Below are positions 11,092-34,968 of a DNA stretch of 64,000 nucleotides, in pieces (position 1 is the stretch's first letter; each line of letters begins with the position of its first letter). This DNA comes from Glandiceps talaboti. Its lineage: Eukaryota > Hemichordata > Enteropneusta > Spengelidae. The notes below the pieces were generated by a model, which saw nothing but the letters and a program-made list of their open reading frames with translations, was not told where the DNA came from and did no database searches. The stretch spans positions 20,989,342 through 21,053,341 of the forward strand of contig NC_135549.1 of assembly GCF_964340395.1 (NCBI RefSeq), in the 5' to 3' direction. The position numbers were made by a program, and so were the translations under genes.

Positions 11092-12486
11092 TTACGGCCT
11101 GTCATTATTGCTTGCGATATTTACGTTATCTACATCATGAAGGATTCTTAGTAATCTTGTAATATTTACATTAAAGTCAACACCAAATCCACTAGTTTTT
11201 TCGTGCATCCTCCAATACTGTAATCCTGACAGTTCAGCTTGAATCCAAAATATATTGAAACCCGATCTACCTTCTCCCCAGTGAGGTTGTATCTCGACAA
11301 TTTTTATATTCGGTGGTGCGAAAAGCATATTATAAAGTGCGCCCCCATGCACTGCTATAATGGTACTGACTTGTCCATAACATTCAACAGCCTGGTCCAC
11401 TTTATTAAAGCCTTGCAATTGCTGAGGAACAAAGAGTCGGTCACCATATCTATGTTGAAGTGCTTTGATGACTTCTGCTCTGTTTGACATTCTTCTCCCA
11501 GCATTACCTGCACCTTGTTCTCTGGTAATAAGAAGGACACGATTAACTTCAACACTTCGGAATGTTTTTACTCCCATTACAGATCGCACTCCTGCCCATA
11601 GAATTGGATGTATTGGTGGTGTATTGCATGTGAAAACTATGTGATCAGCAGAATAAAGTTTGTTGGATTCATACCAAAGAACTCGATCCAGGGAAATATT
11701 CAGTTTTCCTAAGAGTTGATATATAATGCTGTCACGGGGTTTCTGCAGGAAAAGCTTTACCGATGGGTTTCGTAGTATATCATAAGCTTGGATCAGTTTT
11801 GGCATGGTTCCGTCAAAGAAATGTTGGTAGGCGAACCCATCTGGTATAATTAATGGACACAATATTCCGACATGTATGTCTGATTTCCTCTTCTGTCGGA
11901 CAAAAGTGGCATTACTTTTGTAACCACAGTCATAAGGTAATCTGAATGTACCGTTTGGAACAATGTGAATTTCTCCCTGAAGTTGTTCTGACGTTGGAGG
12001 CAGTATGACTTCGGTGTTTTGGCGTATCGACTCAAAGGCTTGAATATCGTCCTCAAATACAAATTTTGGCCGGCGTATAACAAAATTATCATATTTCAAA
12101 GGAATCAGTCGGGGTATGTCAGAAAAAATATCGAAACGTCTGGGTGTGGAATAAAGTCGGAGTCAGAGTAATGGAGTAATTGACAGCAACCGTTCAGTTC
12201 TATTGTTGTCCATGAACGTCTGGTCATTCTGTACTAGGTTGACTGTAAGGTTGCTGACTGTTGTCGCTAGCATTACGGCTCCAAACCCACCATATCTTGA
12301 ATTGGTTTTCTCATTGTGTCCTTCTACAGCTTTGTGAGTGAAGGGAGGTTGTGTAACCCACACCAAACGTGCTGTACTAAAGGTGCCGATGTGGAAATAT
12401 AATAACCAAATTGAAGATAGTATAATTACTGTGATGATAAGGCACTGTACATTGTTCCACCAATATTTCAGTTTCCTCAATGCCAT
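11092..12486 (-). pseudogene. GT61-family (DUF563) glycosyltransferase, single exon with one in-frame TGA
   Basis: The minus-strand frame runs from ATG at 12486 to TAA at 11092 (465 codons) and is broken only by a TGA at codon 108 (12165-12163). Coding character continues unshifted on both sides. Residues 13-31 are a hydrophobic signal anchor, giving a type II Golgi/ER topology. DUF563 hallmarks follow: YQHFFDGTMPKL near residue 220, ITREQGAGNAGRRMSNRAEV near 320, HGGALYNMLFAP near 380 and IVEIQPH near 397. GT61 includes EOGT and POMGNT2, which transfer sugars such as GlcNAc or xylose to secreted proteins; the acceptor here cannot be told. An AATAAA signal lies five bases after the stop codon. 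It may be a very young pseudogene, a null allele, an assembly error or a readthrough gene. Length and intronless structure are otherwise normal. Confidence 0.8.
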
Positions 12487-12553
12487 AATGCTGACTGTAT
12501 AGCTGAAATCACCTGCAGGTCAAACAAAAAGAACACAATCGTTACGACGTAGT

Positions 12554-12656
12554 AGATAACCACCAAAACCAAGGTGTTTCTGGAATCGATATCATCGCGG
12601 AGGTCGAAGACCTCGGCGATTCGATTCCAGATACACCGAGGGTGCGGTGGTTATCT
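12554..12656. mobile_element. Short foldback MITE
   Basis: AGATAACCACC at the left end and GGTGGTTATCT at the right end begin arms of about 50 bp that pair almost throughout, meeting at AGGTCGAAGACCT near 12601-12613. The element lies just upstream of the GT61-type start codon. No flanking duplication was established. Confidence 0.65.
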
Positions 12657-12902
12657 GACTTAAATCCCACGTTCAAAAACCATATGACGGTCAACGAACT
12701 ATGCTCCCCATCACTCTTGAGCATACCTATAAAACGCGCAGTGGTCGATACCGTTAGGTTTTACAGAACCAATCAGTCATTTTTCTTTTGTTTCAAATCA
12801 CCTGGCAAAATCGATATATTTGCATATCACCTGGTGAAAGCGGCCATAGAAATGTTTTCGAAGCCATTTGATTGGTTGAAATGCATATGTTCCTAATTTG
12901 AA

Positions 12903-13536
12903 TTGCAAAACATGATATATAAGGAACAACTGTTCAACATTTGTTCCATTTCCTATCCAGCCACCATAGAGAGCAGCGATGGCGATGACGCCATCGTTTT
13001 GACTCAGAATACTTTTAAGGATATTACTAATAATAGCGAAGGCGAAATTGAATTTGATGCTGACCACTTTTTAGAAATTTTCCCTACTGAAGTAAAAAAT
13101 GAGGTTACTGAAGAAAATCGACTCGGTGTCGTCAAATCCGACACAGAGATAGAAAATCTACTCAGGAGCAACTTTCAGAATGATGCTCAGGTTACTCCTT
13201 TTGAAGAAGCTTGAGGATATTCTTTGGAAGAAAAACCGTTTAGGAATGCAAAATGGTCCGACACTTTTGGACACCATGGTTTACTTATTTGGGCTCAACT
13301 TTGCTTTGAGAGGTGGTCAGGAACACCGTAATATTAGGCGGGAAAATTTTCAAATATCGTTGAAAATATGCGGTAGTAGTGGGCGTCGTTATTTGGAGTA
13401 TACTGAAGGTGTCAGCAAATGTAACCAGGGTGGTCTGAAAAACCGTTTCATTAAACGAAAGACAAGAAGAGCTTATGAAAATGTGGAAAACAGAAGTCGC
13501 TGCATTGTAACCTACTATGAGTTGGTACAATACTAA
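12903..13536 (+). pseudogene. Crypton/DUF3504-type tyrosine-recombinase-derived fragment
   Basis: A first frame (12903-13214) is acidic and unremarkable. A second, shifted frame encodes TLLDTMVYLFGLNFALRGGQ followed by EHRNIRRENFQI and YTEGVSKCNQGGLKNRF up to 13536. This Arg-Gly-Gly-Glu-His and Lys-x-Asn-Gln-Gly-Gly-Leu pattern is that of the DUF3504 domain, found in Crypton transposons and in domesticated relatives (ZMYM2/3/4, QRICH1). The domain stops after ENRSRCIVTYYELVQ, missing its C-terminal part. The break between frames shows decay or an internal deletion. A functional recombinase is not expected. Confidence 0.65.
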
Positions 13537-14780
13537 ATGGTGGGTGAACGTAAATTGTCGTATCTGAGATTTAATCTTTTGACAAACCACATTGTCATAG
13601 ACATTACAAAATTGTACTTTCTGGGGACGCATTAGCTGGAATAATTTTAGCTTTGTTTTTGTTTACAATGCTTTTAATTCTATTTCATATTTTATGTTGT
13701 TGTGACTCACCATTTTTCCTTGTAGTTTTTCTCTTGCAGGGTTTGCAAACCAAACCAAACAAAGCTACAATTTTGTCAATGATCATAAAAATAGTCAACT
13801 CCCTAGCTTCAATACCAAGATTTACTGTACGTAAATACTCGAATCAGTTCATTTTTATGTTCAAAACGGCAACAAATACCACGACAAGGGAGTCCTATTC
13901 GGCAGTAAATTACGATGTCGTGTTAGTGCATGGAGCATGCGCAGTATTAGTCAAGATGTATGCAGAATTTAAACGTTAGCTGAAACGTCGAGAATACAGT
14001 ACGATATCCACTTGAAAATAACACTGAGGAAGCATTAATCCGATAGAAAACGACACAGTTATAGTCAGTGACATGGATATGCTCGACTTTGAAAGAGGTG
14101 AGGGATGTGGTCTACCAAAAACGGTTTTAAAAAGTGTTGAGGATCCTGAATACATTTTAGATTGGAGCTTACACACGGGGATCTGTAGCGGTTGTAGGCT
14201 ATTACCGAGAGCGACGTAGCGAAACCGCTACAGTACTGCGTCTAGGGACGCATGAGTGGGGTGCTTTATGACAGAAATCACATTCATACGATTCGGTCAC
14301 AAACGGTAAAATGTTTTATTTTAATTAATCAGTAACTATTCAGTACAAAAACGGCCTAATTTTTCGACTAGTCTCGCACCATAAGCGTTTTTTAAAACAT
14401 ACGTTTGAACAGATATACAAATATCTTTATTTATACATGCAAGTGAAAATGTTTAGCCTATTGTGAATCCAATTGATACAGTATAATCATGCAATGGTGA
14501 CCTGTTTGTCATTTTCTCATTACATCGATCGCCCAGGTGGTGCGTTTTATCTCTACACATTAAAGAAATCAACCAAAGATGTGTGGTTTTCTTCGAGAAT
14601 CACAGGGCATAACCAATTCAACTCTGTTGTCAGCAGACTCTGTACCAAAGCAGGATTTGATGGATTGGGGTATTAACCATTCACTGCGCGCGTGCTACAG
14701 CTGTAACATGAAGGGTGCATTCTTGAGATATAGCCTAACTTACCGAAAACAATTACGTAAATTGCTCATTAATATGTTTA
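13537..14780. other. Non-coding stretch with one strong hairpin
   Basis: No recognised gene. A short open stretch at about 14020-14215 reads DMDMLDFERGEGCGLPKTVL on the plus strand; I cannot place it. CTGTAGCGGTT at 14183-14193 pairs perfectly with AACCGCTACAG at 14223-14233. Confidence 0.4.
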
Positions 14781-14910
14781 CCAAAACCTAATCAGTTCTT
14801 GCCATTACCCTACGGAACACGTTTGCTGAATTTCGTTTGAATTGAGTCAGTCGTTTTGGAGGAAACGATGGCACAGACAGACAGACAGACAGACACACAC
14901 ACACACAGAC
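14780..14910 (+). repeat. Dispersed repeat copy 1, ending in (AGAC)n/(AC)n
   Basis: It begins CCAAAACCTAATCAGTTCTT, passes through a conserved middle ending GTCGTTTTGGAGGAAACGAT, and ends in CAGACAGACAGAC. Related copies lie at 15757-15890, 35700-35870, 54430-54560 and, in part, 56320-56395. It behaves like a short non-autonomous element whose end seeds a microsatellite. Confidence 0.6.
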
Positions 14911-15059
14911 TTTTCTCCCCTAAAGTATCTCCTTTCTTACGGAAGGAAAAAACCTATGTTCAACTCCAAACCCCCCCCCCCTTGTCGGCTAAAAATGCCC
15001 GGCCCCTTATGTCTAGTTACAGAATTGAAACAAACCAGTCTTATGAATCCTACATAGAC

Positions 15060-16292
15060 TGTTAGTAAAAAGGACATTGAAACGCCTGAGGGTATGCACA
15101 CAAATATTAAATATAGTGTTAATGGGTCGGGTCATTAGGCATACTGTGTTATGTTGTCTGTTATAGTCGTTATACGTCAATCAATGATTTCAACGCATTA
15201 CCCTTTAGTCATTGCAATATCATGTAACATATGGTGCATACAAACACAGTCACTAACAAGTGACCCTTGAAAATTGACAAATCCCTCTATTCATCTCGCT
15301 ATCATAGTAAAACAGAGCCACGAGTATTTTTTGAAAAACGTGTTTTCTATGACTGGTTTGCTTTGAATTGGACAGTTTTTAATTCAAATATCGTTGGTCT
15401 GAAACACCATTTATGACACCTCGGAGCAACAACGGTATACATGCAATAAATATTATTAATCATGGAAATTCTCCTGTCATAAGCAAATTCTACACGTCAT
15501 ATGTTAAGGACATATGCGTAATGCTGATGTCAATATATCTCTCACGTAGATGAAAATCAGAGCAACTGTTGATGAGATGTCAATTAATTGGTAAATCTCA
15601 TTAATTATGCACTGTATTGATGCAATAGTTAAATATGTTATGTTATCATTACTGGATGTGCCAAGTTATATATCTGAAATTTATTTTAAGAATTTGTCTA
15701 ACAACCAAAACTATTATTTATGCAAACTACCTAGTAATACCCACATGTTTGCAAAAACCTAATAAGTTCTTGCGATACAATGGCGTGTATCACACTTTTA
15801 TATGAATTAATGTATTCTTTTAAAGATAACATGTCCACAGACAGATGGATAGACTGACTGACTGGCTGGCAGACAGACGGACACGAAAATTGACAGAGAA
15901 AACTATAACATTAACTTCCCTCGTTGAAGGTAAAAACACGATCAAATATCTATTGCTTTTGATTTCTTCAACCATGACACGTTCACCATATATGCTATAG
16001 CGAATTACTCGGACTACTTTACTTTTTACAGTTTAATGGTGGTCACATAGCCTAGACAACGACAGCAAATTTTGCCCAGACGTAACACATGGTTTCTATT
16101 GGGTAACGGTAAATCTCATAGTAAGCAAGTTGAAGAACAGTTTGAGTAATGTGGCTGGTTTTTGAGTGTGATTCTGTCGTGCCCAATAGCAAAGTGAACT
16201 AGCCCATACATTTGAACTTCATGCTAATGCTATAAGTGTCGCCTTCGCTTGGTCTGTAATTTGTACCGTGACTATACGCGAAAGCGATATAA
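15060..16292. other. Non-coding AT-rich stretch
   Basis: Apart from the repeat at 15757-15890 nothing coding or strongly structured was recognised. Confidence 0.4.
15757..15890 (+). repeat. Dispersed repeat copy 2, degenerate (AGAC)n end
   Basis: AAACCTAATAAGTTCTTGCG at the start and CACAGACAGATGGATAGACTG at the end mark an eroded copy of the same family as 14780-14910, in the same orientation. Confidence 0.45.
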
Positions 16293-16748
16293 TAGAGAGG
16301 TTTAGATACACGTTAGAACGCGTACGCCTACGGGAGCATGATAGTGCAGGCGTACAAGTAATGACACGTACAAAATTGTGTTTAGTTATGCGTTCTAAAC
16401 ACAAACAGTGCAGTGGAATGTGAACGCGCGCGTTGACATCTTCTGTCCAGAAGGCCAGACACAATGCCTTTGATTCCTAAATTTGTCCGTATTTTTGCCA
16501 TTTTTCCTGGAACTACCCAAACCAAAAACCAAACAATTAGTTTAAAGTTTGCTTCCGAACTTTGATATTAAAAATACGACATTTAATAGAAGAAAATGAC
16601 AAAAACTTAACACGTATTTATAGTTACGTGTAGACCGCCATTCTGACGTAGCGTCGTTTGATACAGAACGCCTGAGCTGCTTCGAATCACGTGACTATGA
16701 CGCTACACGTATAGAACACACGTAAATACGCGCATCTAAACCTCTCTA
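16293..16748. mobile_element. MITE with GAGAGGTTTAGAT terminal inverted repeats
   Basis: TAGAGAGGTTTAGATACACG at the left end is mirrored by a right end that reads CGCGCATCTAAACCTCTCTA. TA flanks both GAGAGG termini, as expected for Tc1/mariner-type MITEs. Inner arms repeat ACGTGTA/TACACGT and GTACGCCTAC-like motifs. There is no coding capacity. Confidence 0.65.
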
Positions 16749-18849
16749 ATATATGCAGGATGTGTCGCCTGGAATGCTTACGTGTACGTATTACCTTTAC
16801 GTTGCACAATAACACAAAAAACATCGATTTAGTCTAGAACAGTTAGGCATGGGGATTGCCTGCCGGGGGTGGGGGTGGGGTGGGGTGGGCGATGGGGATG
16901 GGAGAGTAAATATAATAGTATAACGACAGATAGATGTATGAGGTCTCGAGCTGCAAATATGGTGATTTCGGTCGTCAGTCAAATGTAATTGCATTAGACA
17001 TGTTTTGGCATGATCAGTCCAGCCTGTACTAAGACCAGGGATGAACACACACACAAAGTGTTACATATGTGGGAAGAGTAGAACTGAGTTATCTCATTTC
17101 GGCGCAAAAAAGTGTGGTGATATAGAATCCCAGGTCCAGTTTGAAGTTTTCGTTTATCACAAAATCCACTTGAAATTATTTAAATGGATAATCTACCCTC
17201 AAATTTGTGACTCAAATGAATTTTATAAGAGTGTTCCGAATTGAACTTACCTGTCGGTAACAAAACAGGATGGATGCGTGCGCAGCGATAGTTGACATGA
17301 CTTCATGCAGCCTACAATTTACATATGGCGCCTGGTTTATCGTATTGAATACACACAAACACTCTTTGGTGTAAACAATTCAGTGATGAGTACTTAAAAG
17401 AAATATATAGATGGTCTGGAATAGGGAACATGCAATCTAGTATGGCAAGCCGTTCAAGCCAAAAGTATTACTTTATTTTAGCTACAGTATTTGATGTTGT
17501 TCGTAGTTACAAACTAATTTTAACGGTTTACGTGTAGTGATTCGATGGAATCCACATTTTTATTCAATGTTAACATTATATAATTAAAAAAATCGTTATT
17601 TATTCATTTACAGGACTTATTTGATTTATTTTTCGTCAAACCAGATTTTTTTTCAAAATATATTTTTAAAAAAAAGTTTTTTAAAGCTTTTTATATAATT
17701 TGTTTTGAAATTTGTAGAAAATAATTAATGAATAATTAATGATTAAAATTATTAATTACTAATTAATTAATTTCTGATTACTTAATGTTTTTTTCTTAAA
17801 CAGACAACTACCGGCGCCTGGGACCCTATTTTGCATATGACTGACTGTATGTTTGGAGGTGGAGAACTTGTGATGACTCACTGGCAAGTAATCACCAAAG
17901 TATAAACATTCCCTATATCTGGGTTTTTCACATGCAAATGCCGCATATTTGAATAATCCTGAATGACACACAATCTAAGCAGCTGTTTGCAGGGGAATTT
18001 GTCTCATTTGGAAAGGTTTTTTCATTCTATGAAACGAACAGACCGATTTTCAACGAATTTGTGTATCAAGTTACCATCCTACTACATTCACAAACAATTT
18101 GTACATGATACATGACCAGTGTGTTTCTCGGGGCACAGAAAAAATGCTGAAAACAAGACCCAGAAGCTAGTGCTCTGTACAGCAGTTTGAATTTCCCGCA
18201 TTTGCATAGATTAGCCATAATCCTCTTTATATAGGGCAGTTCTGTCTTTAACCTTTTTGGAAATTTCAAAATTAACCGAAATCTTTTTTTTTCTTCCCGA
18301 CTTTATTTTTCTTCACGAGTTTTTTCTTTGAGATATGCTTGTCAAAGAAATGGCAACCCGAGTATGTCCAACGACTCACGTACGTGACAATCCTCGAACT
18401 CGAGCACTTTCGATTCCTCACATTAAATCTACCCTTTATCTTTATATAGAAGCAAGGTGAATGATGATTTACTGAGTCTCCATGTCTCGCAAACACATGT
18501 ATGTAATACCACGACCCACAGGAGCTGGCGCTGTTGCTACGTTTACCAATAGAGCACTAGTGAAAGGATCGACACAGAATTTATGAGATTTAATTCGAGA
18601 GCTCAGGAATATACAAAAAGTAAAGGTCAAAGGTCAAACAAATAACATCTAGCGATAGTAAATACTTTCAATTCTTCAATGTATCATTGTTCAAAATGGT
18701 TACAGCTGGCAATATTTAGCGATAAGTTAAACCTCGCTCAGATCCACTTGCCCGTATTACCCATATCACAATCACTTGTGAGCTAATATTTCATTCCAGG
18801 ATGGTGATATACTAGTCTAGGGTGATCAGAATACAAAATAATGACGTTA
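16749..18849. other. Non-coding stretch
   Basis: It contains a G-rich tract at 16864-16910, a very AT-rich segment at 17570-17770 and several short frames without recognisable similarity. I see no supportable gene. Confidence 0.4.
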
Positions 18850-19582
18850 GGGGAGAACCATTTGATTTCGGGGGGGGGGAGGAAGTGGGTATGGCAGCAA
18901 TTTTTTCCCCATCACTGTGACAGCAAATATTTTTTTCTATTGTCAGTCCTGCATCAAATGATTTTCCCATATGCAGAAGCAATACAATTTTTCTTCTCGA
19001 TTACCAATTTTGTTGGACATCACTATCAAATCTTTAAGATTAGCAAGACTTGTAGTAAAATGATAAACCGCATACGAGACGATGTATGGAACCATAGACT
19101 TTATTTATCAAAGCCCTGAATTCGGCCACCCTCCAAAGCCAGGGCCAAAAGTCGACTGATGCTCACAAGTCCGCGGTCAAAATCCAAGTTTTTGAATCTG
19201 TCACAATAAGTCACGCATATGAGATGTGCTTTTAAGATAACAATTGGTCATGCATAATTATGAGCGTCATGGAGAAGAAAGAAAGGATACTAAACTTTAA
19301 CTTGAATGACATGTCCAGACATACGATATTAGTGTGCCTATTGTCTTGACACCCATGTGACCCATATTAATTTCTCTAACTGGGTGTTTGGCGAAATGTA
19401 TAAGCAGTGTCATGTCTGAACCCAAACACAGTAATTACGAATTCATGACATCACAATAATTTTTTTTTAGTTTTGTCAGTTGGAATTTTTCTTTTTATCA
19501 AGCCATTACGGGATCAAATTATTTTTTTCTCCTTCACCTACCGACAAAATCCCCCTCCCCCAGAAATCAAATGGTTCTCCCC
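18850..19582. mobile_element. 733-bp element with GGGGAGAACCATTTGATTTC inverted ends
   Basis: The left end GGGGAGAACCATTTGATTTC followed by a G-run is mirrored at 19547-19582 (C-run, GAAATCAAATGGTTCTCCCC). TTA stands immediately outside both ends (18847-18849 and 19583-19585), a likely 3-bp target duplication. Poly-T rich segments near both ends (18899-18935, 19455-19535) are also in mirrored position. No transposase is encoded. Confidence 0.65.
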
Positions 19583-20180
19583 TTATTATAGGTATTTACG
19601 ATTTGTAATTTTCGCTGTTGTAACTGGAAGAATGAGTTTAATAGTTTAATGTAAGCAGATGTGTATGATTTGACTCAAAGGGCCCACACCATGACTTAGA
19701 AATACTTTGAGAGAATCCGGAGTACTCTAGTGACGTGGTATAAAGAAAATAATAAAAATGCCATGTTCAGTCCCAGACGTAAAAGAAACGTGAACTTGTT
19801 AATTGTTTGACGATAATGTGTTTAACATTTCAAATGCCTAAATAGCCACTTGATATTCAGTCCTTCAGACTTGTTTCCAAATGATTTACAACAGCTTTGC
19901 TTTACATGTTGGTACGTACCAGGCGAATGGTAGAAGTCGTCTTGTATTGATACAACTACCCAAACGGTGTTTACATTAGTAGAAGTAGGGCACTTTGGAT
20001 GTAAAAATACAAGGTCACATTAAAAGAAATAAATTAAAGGTGATTCAAAATGCTCACAATCACTATTGCTATTTTGCTAGACGACATGTTTGTGAAACGT
20101 ATGCTGGTTTTCAAACTTTAAAAAAGCGTCTGCAAACACCTTAAAATGACCCTTTTTCAGTCAGTTAGTTCCCTTCGGAT

Positions 20181-20341
20181 TTACTTCGAGAGTTTTCGGG
20201 TATTTCCGGTCCCACCTAGACCATGGGATTTTATGACGTCATAGAGGGACATCGTTAGCACGTAGCCTATGACGAGCGTAGTCAACAGAAGAGCAATCGG
20301 TAGGACAATCTCAAGGGCTGCATAATCGGATCCTGGAATGT
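20181..20341 (-). CDS. Possible terminal exon of a single-pass membrane protein
   Basis: On the minus strand an acceptor-like ACATTCCAG ends near 20332. It is followed by an open segment with a hydrophobic helix (LEIVLPIALLLTTLVIGYVL), a short basic tail (SHGLGGTGNTRKLSK) and a TAA at 20181. A membrane segment followed by a short cytosolic tail is typical of a last exon. No family was recognised and no matching upstream exon was found, so this is weak. Confidence 0.25.
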
Positions 20342-20411
20342 ACAATTTATCTTTTGAGTCAGTTAATAAACAAATGTGTATGGATGTCATTGATACCTTC
20401 TTTATAATCAA

Positions 20412-21287
20412 TATTTTAAAAGAAAAACCTCAAGAAAAAACTGCTTCGCTTCTGTAGTTAGAATATTTACAAATCCCATTTGGACAAAAACTGCGTGGCA
20501 CATTTGAAATACTTTAGGATAGATCAATGACAATGGTAGAAAAGCTGCTGACAGCTCTAATGAATACGATTTCATTCGTGTAATTTTATTAATTGTTTGG
20601 AACGTCCAAAGGAAATGAATACTATATCGGGGGGAAAAAACGTTTGTCGAAACCCATTACAATATAGTATTAAGATTTTAGAAATATACATTTTCTTTCA
20701 TAATTGTGTAGGTTCTTTCGTGTCATAATTGTCAATGATTCTATTTTCGTTTTAAAGGGGAATTCCGCTCTAGAAAATAAAGGTATTTTCATAAATGTTC
20801 AGTTCGGGAGAGTCATTTTGTGATTTCACAGCACGTAATTTTCGCTCGTTTGCCGAAAAACAGGAAATTGAAAGTCGCATTCTCCTCTATTGCTCTTTCA
20901 GTATAACACCATGTATCATGGGTTTTGGCAGACATAATTATTCATTAGATGCACCCTCAATATCTTGACACCTAAAAGCTTACTTCCTTCAAATAAATAG
21001 TCGTGAATGATCAATGTGCATCTAATCTCAGACCACTAATGAATATCGTTTGAGAATATTTTAGTTTAACATTTTCATTATAATAGGAAAAAATGGGTCT
21101 ATATATATAAGACATTAGGGGGAATCATTCGTCCTCGATGACGTAGCACTCATTCGATTTACCGGGAGATTATATATAAGTTACCCAACATTACTAAGCG
21201 TATTTGTAACATTTTCCAACGGTTTAGATTAATTCAGATTATCATCTGTTAAACAATTATATATTTTAAAAGACGTGGACTGAAAAA

Positions 21288-21321
<34 letters not shown>

Positions 21322-22600
21322 TATATCGCGCATTTCATTTTTTTCGATGGAGAAATTCATACTGACATATAGACATGCGTATGTTTTGGCAGTGACTGAA
21401 ATCAACATCAAACTTTACTTCCGGTAAAGATATGGTCGTGGAAGAAAACCTATTCAAGCTACTACTATACTACTCGGCGTCGGAATTGAATTAATTTGCA
21501 TAAAGATATATTGCACGAGTTAATTGCAACGTCACCTTTGTCCTACTGACTTAACATATGTTATCAACATTTGTAAGGTACTTGATGCCAAGATGAACAC
21601 AAGCAATCGATAGTTTACATGTGAATCAGCAACATTTTACACATAAACAGATATAAATAACAACAAAACACCTGCTTTTGAAATCATTACTTTATTACAT
21701 GGCACCTTCTAAGGAATAGTTATTTATTTTAAAAGCAAAAAAGTAAACAATTAACAAAACACAAATACTTGGTAAAAAAAGGAAACAAAAAACAATTATG
21801 TGTAAACAAGTATGGTCAATTCCAAGCTCATGTGGTTCAGTTTGATATGTCGACAAAAATAAGTTTCGAAATATTTGTGGATGGTATTCCAACTCCGGGA
21901 TTCCAACAGTCATCAGAACATCACTTGATTTCAACATAAACATAGAGCCAGGGTTTATCATTTCAAACTAAAGGGTAGACTCCCCATTCATTAGCCATTC
22001 ACATTTCGTTATACTTTGAAACTTTAATTTCACCTCTCAGTACAGGGATTCCGGAAAGGCCCTTGTAGCTGCAGCTGTCACAGGCATACGATATGAAGTG
22101 TTTTCCACGAATGGTTTTTGAGCTGCGCACCGCCCCCTCTGTTTGCAATGGCCTCCCCTTGTTTGCCGGTTCTTCCTTTTAGTTGCGTTCTCCGCCGCGC
22201 GCGCCCCTTTGTTTTTGGCGTGAACGTCTTCAATGGATTCTAATTCTTGTCAATATCGTCAATGCAGGGAGTGAAAAGTCTTTTTTACCGAGACACTGCG
22301 TCTATCACCGTGTGTGAACTATTTTATCGCCTCGATAATAAAAATGACAGTTGTCTCAAAATACACTTTACGCCCTAAACGATCTCTAACCAAACGACAA
22401 CGATTGTACGGCAAATAATAGTTACATTTCATATCAGAACTGTTTGATTTTCTAGTAATATTTAATTTGTAAAGTAAACAATTTATGACATACGCCATGT
22501 TCTTTCATATATCAATACTCATATATAAACATATTACTTCGACTGGATCTGTCAAATAGTTGCGACTAGATCAGTAGACAATGTAGGTGTTACAACTGGT
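20412..22600. other. Non-coding stretch
   Basis: No recognised gene. It contains a poly(A)/(TA)n tract at 21282-21326 and a small GC-rich patch near 22120-22215 with clustered CpG. Open frames here are AT-rich and unlike known proteins. Confidence 0.4.
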
Positions 22601-22616
22601 ATTGTAGTTTTAAAAA

Positions 22617-22800
22617 ACCGATAATGTATCAACCTGTACCGATAATTTATCCAAATTAACATAATGTATCAATTGACTACCATTGACCAATAATGTAGTA
22701 ATTTCTGTTCCCGATAGTGTAGCAAAAAAATTACCGATAATGTAGTAATACTTTTTAACCGATAATATATCAAAAAATTACCGATAACGTATCAATTTTG
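22617..22800 (+). repeat. Irregularly spaced repeats of CCGATAATGTATCAA
   Basis: Eight variants of the 15-mer (CCGATAATGTATCAA, CCGATAATTTATCCAA, ATAATGTAGTAA, CCGATAGTGTAGCAA and others) occur in one direction in 185 bp with variable 5-15-bp spacers. Iteron-like arrangement; no function is known. Confidence 0.7.
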
Positions 22801-23272
22801 GAAATATGGGCATTCAGTGAAGGCCGTTAAGGGTAGTTATGGTAGAAATTTAAGATATTTGATATCGCAACATGAGACACTTCTTTGTTAGTATGTATAT
22901 TTCAGAATTTAAAACCTGTTGGTACATATGCCTATACAATTCCAACGGTGAAGTGCAGATCAGTCCATGTCTGTCCATGGGATGATAGTATGGTGTATGC
23001 TAGGTCGGGTCCGAACATTTGGACCAACTTTCATTGTGTTGATATTAATTCTTAATGTATTCATGCTTGCTGATTGGTTAGTCGCAGTAACGTGTCAATC
23101 ATCTAGGGTGGATGCTAATCATCGTAATCATCATCATAACTGAAAATAATAACTCGTATATTTGAATACATCACGTGTTCTTGTGATTAAGACAACCTTA
23201 GTCCGTAGTGGAATCGGGCTCAGTGGCAGGTCTACGTTTGATTATAAATATAAGGATTTGAAGTCTGTAGTT

Positions 23273-34952
<11,680 letters not shown>

Positions 34953-34968
34953 TCATTTTGGTGTCTAA

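Noticed and set aside
12163-12165. Selenocysteine at the TGA in the GT61-type gene
   Set aside because: GT61 proteins have no known selenocysteine position, and no SECIS-like structure was recognised near the 3' end, where AATAAA lies five bases after the stop codon.
16860-17250. Short frames around the G-rich tract
   Set aside because: Low-complexity composition (poly-Pro/Ser from C-runs) and no recognisable motif.
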